Made by a program: the position numbers and the translations under genes. DNA of 64,000 nucleotides, taken from Methanofollis aquaemaris (lineage in GTDB: Archaea; Halobacteriota; Methanomicrobia; Methanomicrobiales; Methanofollaceae). Shown piece after piece: positions 55,038-61,805 of the stretch (position 1 is the first letter of the stretch; each line of letters opens with the position of its first letter). The stretch spans positions 2,268,561 to 2,332,560 of the forward strand of contig NZ_CP036172.1 in assembly GCF_017357525.1 (NCBI RefSeq), written 5' to 3'. The notes beneath the pieces are model-generated. The model worked only from the letters and a program-made list of their open reading frames with translations. It did no database searches and was not told the origin of the DNA.

Positions 55038-55063
55038 TTTTTTTTCCCGCTCCACTTTTTTTT
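55038..55063 (+). terminator. Two T8 tracts between convergent genes
   Basis: T8 at 55038-55045 and T8 at 55056-55063 follow the nitroreductase stop codon and act in the plus direction. The converging PadR-type gene ends 5 bp later. Confidence 0.55.
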
Positions 55064-55067
55064 GTTC

Positions 55068-55892
55068 TCAGTCCTGGGTGCGCGCCCTGCAGAAGATGAG
55101 GGAGAAGCCCAGGTGATTGACACTTGTCACGTCGAAGAAGTCGGAGAGTGCGCTGAGGAAGTCGGTCTGTGTCCAGACCTGCATCTCAGGGAAGAACCGC
55201 CGCACCTCGCGGATGAGAAATTCACCGGCGATTGAAGATCTCGCCATCTCTTCAGTGAAGGGGAGAAAAGTGACGAGCTGGCCGCGTGGGGCGAGGAGAC
55301 GGGCAAGTTCCGGGAGGAATGGGTCGGGGATGGCCTCGCTGAGTCCGGGGGCGATGAGGAGATCGAAGGCTCCGTCACGGCACGGCATGGCGGTCGGGTC
55401 TGCCGTGAGGCTCTGAAACCCTTCGATGGTTATTCTGTAACTTGATATCAGCCAGCGTTCCGGGATCTGGCCCGTGAGGTCGGCCGCCGCTGCGACGAAG
55501 AGATCGGCCGGCCCGCCCCTGAGAGGCTCGGGAACCACGGCAATCCGCCTGAGGGGCCGTTCGCTCTCGAACTCGGCCACCATCAGATCCTGGAATGTCA
55601 GGGCAAGGTGGCGGAAGTAGTCTGAGAGGACAAGTCCGACGCTGCGCTTCCTTGCCAGGAACAATGCCTCCCTGCCCTTCTCGGTGATGAAGAAGATCTT
55701 CTTCTCCGGCCCCCTCGTACCCGGCGCCCTCTCATAGTCTACGAGTCCCTGGCGCTTGAGCGAGTTCATGGTCTTGTAGAGTTCGCTGTGGCTCCTGCAG
55801 ACTCCTTCTTCATCGAGTCTGAACTTGAGTCCGTAGACATGGCAGGGCGCGGTGGCGAGCATGGTGAGGATCTCAAGCCCGGGGTCGTGCAT
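55068..55892 (-). CDS. PadR-type winged-helix regulator fused to a methyltransferase-like domain
   Basis: 274 residues. The N-terminal ~95 residues form a PadR-like winged helix: ILTMLATAPCHVYGLKFRL, HSELYKTMNSLKRQGLVDYE and PEKKIFFITEKGREAL. The C-terminal 160 residues have the fold order of a class I SAM-dependent methyltransferase (RDGAFDLLIAPGLSE, FLPELARLLAPRGQLVTFLPF), but the glycine-rich SAM loop is not obvious, so it may be a ligand-binding remnant. It lies divergent from the cbi operon. A role as its regulator is an inference from position. Confidence 0.78.
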   Translation of the reverse strand: MHDPGLEILTMLATAPCHVYGLKFRLDEEGVCRSHSELYKTMNSLKRQGLVDYERAPGTRGPEKKIFFITEKGREALFLARKRSVGLVLSDYFRHLALTFQDLMVAEFESERPLRRIAVVPEPLRGGPADLFVAAAADLTGQIPERWLISSYRITIEGFQSLTADPTAMPCRDGAFDLLIAPGLSEAIPDPFLPELARLLAPRGQLVTFLPFTEEMARSSIAGEFLIREVRRFFPEMQVWTQTDFLSALSDFFDVTSVNHLGFSLIFCRARTQD

Positions 55893-55923
55893 ATTCCCCG
55901 GTGATCCTCTCCCATAGTAAGGG

Positions 55924-55942
55924 CTTCGAAATGATTCCGAAG
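55924..55942. promoter_or_regulatory. 19-bp near-palindrome between PadR-type gene and cbi operon
   Basis: CTTCGAAATGATTCCGAAG matches its own reverse complement at 16 of 18 non-centre positions. It lies in the 76-bp gap between the divergent regulator and cbiT starts, the expected place for an operator. Confidence 0.5.
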
Positions 55943-55968
55943 GAGTTTGAACAAATGTTAATTATTCC

Positions 55969-56520
55969 GTGCAAGTGAACTTTACTTACATGGATGAGGG
56001 ACTTCGGGGCGGACCGACGCAGGATGAAGTGGCGGCGGTCGCCCTCTGGCACCTGAGGCTTGCGCCGGGGTGTGCCTTTGCAGATGTCGGGTGCGGGACA
56101 GGGAAGATCGCGGTGGCCGCGGCCCGGACCGCCGGCCGGGTGCTTGCAATCGACCGCCGGTCAGAAGCGGCGGCCTGCACGAGGGCCGCGGCGGAGACAG
56201 CCGGTGCCGACAACATCGAGACCGTCTGCGGTGAAGCCGCGGAGGTCCTCGCGGGTGCGGGTCCCCTTGACGCCGCCTTCGTCGGCGGTTCGCGCGATCT
56301 TGAGCAGGTGCTCGAGGTGCTTGCCGGGGAGGTGCGCGGTCGGGTGGTCGTCGACTGCGTCCTCCTGGAGACTCTCCACCGGGCGGTGGGGACGATGCAG
56401 GATCTCGGGATCTTCAGGGAGGTCATCTCCCTCCAGGTGGCGCGCTCTCACCCCCTTGGACAGGGGATGATGATGCGCCCGGCCAACCCGGTCTGGCTCG
56501 TCGTCGGGGAGGTGGCCTGA
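55969..56520 (+). CDS. cbiT: Cobalt-precorrin-6B (C15)-methyltransferase/decarboxylase CbiT
   Basis: 183 residues. SAM site FADVGCGTGKIAVAAA (about 38-53) and the family start GGPTQDEVAAVALWHLRL; AIDRRSEA is the acidic strand-2 end. It methylates C15 and decarboxylates the C12 acetate in the anaerobic corrin route. Start GTG 55969 is likely; GTG 55975 or ATG 55990 are possible. First gene of the cbiTLFGHCDE operon. Confidence 0.9.
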   Translation: MQVNFTYMDEGLRGGPTQDEVAAVALWHLRLAPGCAFADVGCGTGKIAVAAARTAGRVLAIDRRSEAAACTRAAAETAGADNIETVCGEAAEVLAGAGPLDAAFVGGSRDLEQVLEVLAGEVRGRVVVDCVLLETLHRAVGTMQDLGIFREVISLQVARSHPLGQGMMMRPANPVWLVVGEVA

Positions 56521-56521
56521 G

Positions 56522-57130
56522 ATGCTGGTCGGTGTCGGAATCGGCCCGGGCGACCCTGAACTCCTCACCGTGAAGGCCGTGCGCCTGATCCGGGAGGCCG
56601 ACGTGGTCTATGTCCCCGGCCGGGTGGCCGCGAAGATCATCGCCCCGTACCGTACCGATGTCGAGATCCTCTCCTTCCCCATGACCGGGGACGAGGCCGA
56701 GATCGCGCGGTGCATGGAGCAGAACGCCGATACCGTGGCGGCGCCTGCGGAGAACGGGCTCTGTGTCTTCTGCATCCTCGGTGATCCGAACTTCTATGGC
56801 ACCTTCGGGAGGCTCTCGGCCGTCCTCGCCGACCGCCACCCGGCGGTCAGGTGCACGACCGTCCCCGGCATCAGTGCGATCACCGCCTTTGCCTCGGTCG
56901 CGGACGTCCCGGTCTCGGGCGGGATCGGCGTGAGCGACGGGTCCGAGGAAGCGTGTCGTCTCCTCCTCAAGGTGACGCATCCGAAGGAGACGGCCGCACG
57001 TCTCCGCACCGAGGGCTTCACCGATTTCGTCCTGGTGGAACGGATGTATATGGACGGCGAGCAGGTCTATCGGGGCGAAGAACTCCCTGAGAAGAGCAAT
57101 TATTTCAGTGTACTCTTTGCGAGGCGGTGA
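56522..57130 (+). CDS. cbiL: Cobalt-precorrin-2 C20-methyltransferase
   Basis: 202 residues of the tetrapyrrole methylase fold: VGVGIGPGDPELLTVKAVRLI, CILGDPNFYGTFGRL, and TTVPGISAITAFASVADVPV. The DPNFYGTF motif and the following VPGISA distinguish C20 enzymes. One base after the cbiT stop codon. The protein is slightly shorter than many CbiL. Confidence 0.9.
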   Translation: MLVGVGIGPGDPELLTVKAVRLIREADVVYVPGRVAAKIIAPYRTDVEILSFPMTGDEAEIARCMEQNADTVAAPAENGLCVFCILGDPNFYGTFGRLSAVLADRHPAVRCTTVPGISAITAFASVADVPVSGGIGVSDGSEEACRLLLKVTHPKETAARLRTEGFTDFVLVERMYMDGEQVYRGEELPEKSNYFSVLFARR

Positions 57131-57132
57131 CG

Positions 57133-57849
57133 ATGGAAAAGATCTATATTGTCGGGGCCGGGCCGGGAAACCCGGACCTGATCACGGTGAAGGGAAACGA
57201 TCTCCTGATGCGGGCCGACGTCCTCATCTACGCGGGGTCGCTCGTGAACCCGGTGCTGGTCGAGCGGTCGCCGGCGCCTGAGAAGTACGATTCCTGGGGG
57301 ATGAAACTCCCCGAGATGGTGGCGGTGATGGTCGAGGCAGCCAGGGCCAGGAAGACGGTGGTCCGTCTTCACTCAGGCGACCCGTCTCTGTACGGGGCGA
57401 TCGTCGAACAGATCGCCGAACTGGAACGGGCCGGGATCGAGGTCGAGGTGGTCCCTGGCGTCTCCTCGATGTTCGGGGCGGCGGCGACACTCAAGACTCA
57501 ATATACCCTCCGCGGCGTCTCTGAGTCGGTGGTCGTCACCAGACCCGCGGGGGCGACGCTGGAGACCGACCAGATCGCCGAACTCTCGCGAACCGGGGCG
57601 ACGATGGTCGTCTTCCTCGGCACCGAGCATATGGAGGAGGTGCTCGAAAAGGTCGAGTGCCCACCTGAGACTCCGGCGGCGGTCGTCTATCATGCCACCT
57701 GGCCTGACGAGCAGGTGGTGCGTGGCACGGTCGCCGACCTCGCGGCAAAGGCGCGGGCGGCCGGGATCGAACGCTCGGCCCTGATCATCATCGGCGGCGT
57801 GGTGAATGCCACCGCATCCGACTACACCAACTCAGACCTCTACGGATGA
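57133..57849 (+). CDS. cbiF: Cobalt-precorrin-4 C11-methyltransferase
   Basis: 238 residues: IYIVGAGPGNPDLITVKG, YAGSLVNPVLV, LHSGDPSLYGAIVEQ, VPGVSSMFGAAATL and TRPAGATLE. The YAGSLV and HSGDPSLYGA motifs are diagnostic for CbiF/CobM. ATG 57133 with GGCGGTGA; the GTG at 57127 overlaps the cbiL end. Confidence 0.95.
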   Translation: MEKIYIVGAGPGNPDLITVKGNDLLMRADVLIYAGSLVNPVLVERSPAPEKYDSWGMKLPEMVAVMVEAARARKTVVRLHSGDPSLYGAIVEQIAELERAGIEVEVVPGVSSMFGAAATLKTQYTLRGVSESVVVTRPAGATLETDQIAELSRTGATMVVFLGTEHMEEVLEKVECPPETPAAVVYHATWPDEQVVRGTVADLAAKARAAGIERSALIIIGGVVNATASDYTNSDLYG

Positions 57850-58736
57850 AGACGGCAGTCATTGCGCTGAGGCGCTTCGAGGACGAAGGGCGGTTGGTCG
57901 CCAAGGCCGTCGGCGGCGAGTTTCTCCCGTACTCCCCCGGGGTCTTCGAGGAGGCCTTCGCCGCCTACGAGGCGATCGTCGCCGTGATGTCGGCCGGGAT
58001 CGCGGTCAGGAAATGCGCCCCCTTCCTCACCACCAAGTGGCGGGACCCGGCGGTGGTGGTGGTCGGCCCTGACCTCAGGTTTGCGGTCCCAATTCTCGGC
58101 GGGCATCATGGTGCAAACGATCTCGCCCGCGAGATCGGGGCGAAGACCGGTGCGGTCCCGGTGATCTCGACCGCCACCGAGGCCCTGGGTCGCCCGTGCG
58201 TCGAGGGCGTCGCGGCGTCGGTCGGGGCCGAGATCGCAAATCCCGCCTCCACCCTCCCGGTGAACGCGGCGATGCTCGACGGCGAGGTTCCGGTCTATAC
58301 CGTCGGCGGCCCGGCGATCGTCGGCGGCCCGGCGATCGTCGTCGCCTCTCCGGCCGTCTCGGTCCTGGTGGAGGGCGGCGAGTATGTCGTCGGTCTCGGG
58401 TGCCGGCGGGGGACTGCGACTGAATCGGTCGTGGCGGCGGTGGGGGCGGCCCTCAGGACGGCCGGGCTCGGGCCAGAGGAGGTGCTCGTCTATGCCACGA
58501 CCACGAAGAAATCAGACGAGCCCGGCCTGCGGGACGGCGTCGCCGCGCTGGGCGGTGTCCTCCTGTACCTCGGCGACGAGACGCTCAACGCCCTGACGCC
58601 CCCCTCGCCCTCGCGGGCCGGGCTGATCGGGCTTGTCGGCGTGGCCGAGCCGGCGGTGCTCGCTCTTGCACGCCGCGGCGAACTGATACTGAAGAAAACG
58701 GTCTATGGGGATGTGACAGTTGCAATCGGACGATAA
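57846..58736 (+). CDS. cbiG: Cobalt-precorrin-5A hydrolase
   Basis: 296 residues with the CbiG N-domain (VAVMSAGIAVRKCAPFLTTKWRDPAVVVV located about residues 40-68), central GGHHGANDLAREIG, and the CobE/GbiG C-domain (VGLGCRRGTATESVVAAV). It opens the delta-lactone ring and releases acetaldehyde. ATG overlaps the cbiF TGA (ATGA). A 6-residue tandem duplication is present (18-bp unit at 58301-58336). Confidence 0.94.
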   Translation: MKTAVIALRRFEDEGRLVAKAVGGEFLPYSPGVFEEAFAAYEAIVAVMSAGIAVRKCAPFLTTKWRDPAVVVVGPDLRFAVPILGGHHGANDLAREIGAKTGAVPVISTATEALGRPCVEGVAASVGAEIANPASTLPVNAAMLDGEVPVYTVGGPAIVGGPAIVVASPAVSVLVEGGEYVVGLGCRRGTATESVVAAVGAALRTAGLGPEEVLVYATTTKKSDEPGLRDGVAALGGVLLYLGDETLNALTPPSPSRAGLIGLVGVAEPAVLALARRGELILKKTVYGDVTVAIGR

Positions 58737-59487
58737 AAGAGGGAAACTCTCAATTGTGGGCATCGGCCCGGGCGGAATCGCGCAGATGACCGGGCAGGCG
58801 GCGGACGCGATCCGCGACGCCGAGTATGTCATCGGCAATGCCTTTTATCTGGAACAGATCGCCCCCCTCCTCGGGGGCCAGGAAGTGATCAGGAGTTCGA
58901 TGGGCAGGGAGGTCGAGCGGGCGCAGAAGTGCGTCGACCTCGCCCGCACCCACCGCGTGGTCATGGTCAGCGGGGGCGACCCCGGCGTGTACGGGATGGC
59001 GAGTATCGTGCTCGAAGTGATGAACCGGGCCGGTGCGCCGGTGGAGTACGAGGTGGTGCCTGGCGTCACGGCCTCGTGCGCCGGGGCCTCGCTTCTCGGT
59101 TCCCCGCTCACCGGCGATCATGTCACCCTCTCGCTCTCGGACCTCCTCACGCCGTGGGAGACGATCGAGACAAGACTCGACCTCGCCTTCCTGATGGGTG
59201 TGCCGGTGGCCCTGTACAACCCGAAGAGTCATGGCAGGCCTGAAAACCTCTCCATGGCACTTGCGATCGCCCTCAGGCACCGCTCGCCCGGGACGCCGGT
59301 GGGGCTGGTGCGGAACGCCTACCGCGACGGGCAGGAGACGGCGGTGACGACCCTCGGCGATCTTGCTGAGGACGACTCGGCCGTCGACATGCGCACGCTC
59401 GTCATCGTCGGCGGGACCGAGACTTTCAGGATGCAGGACGGCGGGATGCTCACACCGAGAGGATATGGGAGGAAGTATGTATATTGA
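58720..59487 (+). CDS. cbiH: Cobalt-precorrin-3B C17-methyltransferase
   Basis: 255 residues: LSIVGIGPGGIAQMTGQAADAI, VSGGDPGVYGMAS, VVPGVTASCAGASLLGSPLTGD, and LSLSDLLTPWETIETRL. This C17 ring-contraction methylase has the extra SDLLTPW motif. Start is TTG 58720 inside the end of cbiG (17-bp overlap); there is no ATG nearby in frame. Confidence 0.93.
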   Translation: MQSDDKRGKLSIVGIGPGGIAQMTGQAADAIRDAEYVIGNAFYLEQIAPLLGGQEVIRSSMGREVERAQKCVDLARTHRVVMVSGGDPGVYGMASIVLEVMNRAGAPVEYEVVPGVTASCAGASLLGSPLTGDHVTLSLSDLLTPWETIETRLDLAFLMGVPVALYNPKSHGRPENLSMALAIALRHRSPGTPVGLVRNAYRDGQETAVTTLGDLAEDDSAVDMRTLVIVGGTETFRMQDGGMLTPRGYGRKYVY

Positions 59488-60103
59488 TCCCGGCGCCGAC
59501 ACGCCCGAAGGGTATGCGATCTCGCGGACGAGCAGGTCGCTGGCCCGCCAGGTGATCGGGGACCGGACGCCTGAAGATCGGATCAGGCAGCGGTGTGCGA
59601 TCTCGGTCGGCGACTTCGTGATGGCCGACCTGGTGCGGTTCAAGGGAGAGGCGGTCGAGGCCGGGCTCTCAGCCCTGGAGCAGGGCGCCCCCATCATCAC
59701 CGACATCCATATGGTGCAGATGGGGATCAGGAAGAAGGAGCACCACTCAGAGGTGCTCTGCGCCCTTGACTATGGGCAGGAGATCGCCGCGGCGCGCGGG
59801 ATCACCCGCTCGTCCGCCGGCCTCCTCGCCCTCCGCGATCGGCTGGAGGGCGCGGTCGTGGTGATCGGGAACGCCCCTTCGTCGCTCCTCGCCCTCTGTG
59901 CGATGGTCAGGGAGGGCGTGCGGCCCGCGCTGGTCATCGGGATGGCGGTCGGGTTTGTGAATGCGGCGGAGTCCAAGGAGGAGTTGCGCACCCTCGACAT
60001 CCCCTCGATCTCGACGCAGGGGACGCGGGGCGGGACGCCGCCGGCGGTCGCGGCGATGAACGAGATCGTCACGATGTTTGTGGAGCGGACGCGTGGAGCA
60101 TAA
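59477..60103 (+). CDS. cbiC: Cobalt-precorrin-8 methylmutase
   Basis: 208 residues: EGYAISRTSRSLARQVIGD, RIRQRCAISVGD, ITDIHMVQMGI (catalytic residues near the conserved segment), GNAPSSLLALC and MAVGFVNAAESKEEL. It moves the C11 methyl to C12. ATG 59477 overlaps the cbiH end by 11 bp. Confidence 0.95.
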   Translation: MYIDPGADTPEGYAISRTSRSLARQVIGDRTPEDRIRQRCAISVGDFVMADLVRFKGEAVEAGLSALEQGAPIITDIHMVQMGIRKKEHHSEVLCALDYGQEIAAARGITRSSAGLLALRDRLEGAVVVIGNAPSSLLALCAMVREGVRPALVIGMAVGFVNAAESKEELRTLDIPSISTQGTRGGTPPAVAAMNEIVTMFVERTRGA

Positions 60104-61112
60104 AGAGATCATCGACCCGGTGACAGGCTTTCTCTACCCGGCAGAGTGGGTCGGGCGCTGCACCGATCTGACGGCCCGTGACCTCGCCATGTCTGGCCTC
60201 GGCGTCCTCACCGCCGACGGGTCGGTGCTGCGCCGGGGGTTTACGACCGGCACGACGGCGGCGGCGGCATGCCGGGCGGCGGTCCTCTCCCTGGCCGACC
60301 CGGTGGACGCGGTCTCGTTCCTCCTCCCGTGCGGCCTGGAGGTCGTCGTCCGGGTGAGGGGCGACGGCGGCCGCGGCGAGGCCGGGAAGGACTCTGGCGA
60401 TTATCGTTCAGATGTCACCGCGGGGCTCGCGTTTGTCGCCGTGGCAGAGCGGACCCCGGCCGGGATTGAGGTCGAGTACGGCGAGGGGGTCGGACGGTTT
60501 GTCCGCGAGACCCCGCGGTATCCTCTGGGGGCGCCGGCAGTCAGTCCGACGGCCCGCGAGACGATCGAAGAGGCAGTCAGGTCGGCCGCCGCATCGGTCG
60601 GGCTCCCTGGCGTGCGGGTCCGCCTCTCGATCCCTGAGGGCGCCGCGGTCGCGGCAAAGACCCTCAACCCGCGCATCGGCGTGGAAGGCGGGATCTCGGT
60701 CCTCGGCTCCACCGGCCTGGTGGAACCCTGGGACGACCACCTCTCTGAGTCGGCGCTGGAGCGGGTGGAGAGTGCCGAACAGGTGGTGCTCACCACCGGC
60801 AGGCTTGGTCTGCGCTATGCCCGTCTTCTCTTTCCCGACCGCGAGGTGGTGCTCGTCGGGGTGCACCTCGACAACGCCCTCGCGGTTGCAAAAGATGAGG
60901 TGGTCATCTGTGGGCTCCCCGGATTGGTCATGAAGTTCATGGATCCCGGGGTGCTTGCCGGGACCGGGTGCGCCACCGTGGAGGAGTTGACCGGGACGCC
61001 AGCATGGCAGGGCGTCATGGAGCAGACATTTGCCTCGTTCAAGGCCGCCCGTCCGAAGGTGCGGGTGGTGATCGTGGCCAGGGACGGTACGGTGCTGGGG
61101 GACTCGGGATGA
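60093..61112 (+). CDS. cbiD: Cobalt-precorrin-5B C1-methyltransferase
   Basis: 339 residues: RRGFTTGTTAAAACRAAVLSL (about 48-68), AVSPTARETI, KTLNPRIGVEGGISVLGSTGLVEPW (about 188-212) and VKFMDPG-like LVMKFMDPG. A non-tetrapyrrole-fold SAM methylase specific to the anaerobic route. GTG 60093 with GGAGCG is preferred to the TTG at 60078. It overlaps cbiC by 11 bp. Confidence 0.95.
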   Translation: MEHKEIIDPVTGFLYPAEWVGRCTDLTARDLAMSGLGVLTADGSVLRRGFTTGTTAAAACRAAVLSLADPVDAVSFLLPCGLEVVVRVRGDGGRGEAGKDSGDYRSDVTAGLAFVAVAERTPAGIEVEYGEGVGRFVRETPRYPLGAPAVSPTARETIEEAVRSAAASVGLPGVRVRLSIPEGAAVAAKTLNPRIGVEGGISVLGSTGLVEPWDDHLSESALERVESAEQVVLTTGRLGLRYARLLFPDREVVLVGVHLDNALAVAKDEVVICGLPGLVMKFMDPGVLAGTGCATVEELTGTPAWQGVMEQTFASFKAARPKVRVVIVARDGTVLGDSG

Positions 61113-61678
61113 AGGTCGTCGGCGTGGGTTGCGGTCCAGGCATGCTCACCGACGAGGCGGCGCGCGTGATCGGGGACGCGGCTCTGATCTATGGTTCGGC
61201 GAGGGCGATCGACCTCGCGAGGTCGGAGATCCGGGACAGGTGCGAGGTGCACGAGATCACCGACTACAAAGCCCTCCGCTCCCTGCCTGACGACGCCGTC
61301 GTCCTCTCGACCGGCGATCCCATGCTCGCGGGCCTGGGCTACCTGGGCGGCGAGGTGGTGCCGGGCGTCTCCTCGATGCAGGTCGCCTTCGCCCGCCTCG
61401 GCCTCTCCCTCGTGAAGGCGGCGGTGGTCACCGCTCATGGCAAGGACCACGCGGCGGCAATCAGGGAGGCGGCAGAGGAGATCGGCCGCGGCAAGGTTGT
61501 CTTCCTCATCGCCGATCCGGAGTTTTCGGTCAAGGCTCTCGCGGCGGCCCTGCCCGGTGAGACCGGGCTTGCCGTCTGCGAGGATCTCGGCTATCCGGAG
61601 GAGCGGGTCGCCGTCGGGACTGCGGCCGAACCGCCGGTGCCGGTGTCAGGGCTCTTTGTAGTGGTCGTCGGGTGCTGA
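61109..61678 (+). CDS. cbiE: Cobalt-precorrin-7 C5-methyltransferase
   Basis: 189 residues: VVGVGCGPGMLTDEAARVI, LSTGDPMLAGLG, VVPGVSSMQVAFARLGL and VTAHGKDH. CbiE works with CbiT. Start ATG 61109 overlaps the cbiD stop codon. Last gene of the contiguous cbi operon; T8 at about 61726 follows. Confidence 0.93.
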   Translation: MKVVGVGCGPGMLTDEAARVIGDAALIYGSARAIDLARSEIRDRCEVHEITDYKALRSLPDDAVVLSTGDPMLAGLGYLGGEVVPGVSSMQVAFARLGLSLVKAAVVTAHGKDHAAAIREAAEEIGRGKVVFLIADPEFSVKALAAALPGETGLAVCEDLGYPEERVAVGTAAEPPVPVSGLFVVVVGC

Positions 61679-61725
61679 ATCCACTCCCCCCGGAGTGTGA
61701 AGGCGGCCACGCGATCATAATACTT

Positions 61726-61760
61726 TTTTTCAATTCGTAACACCTTTACCATAAAAATTT
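61726..61760 (+). promoter_or_regulatory. T-tract after cbiE and promoter of cobN
   Basis: TACTTTTTTTCAATTC could end the cbi transcript. The TATA-like CCATAAAAATT (about 61750-61760) would start a cobN transcript near 61780, upstream of the ATG at 61806. Confidence 0.4.
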
Positions 61761-61805
61761 CAATCTGGTATGATCGGAGCTGCGGCTCCATCGGTCAGGA
61801 ATATC

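Noticed and set aside
55893-55990. A cobalamin riboswitch before cbiT
   Set aside because: The gap is too short for the aptamer and the conserved B12-box is absent.
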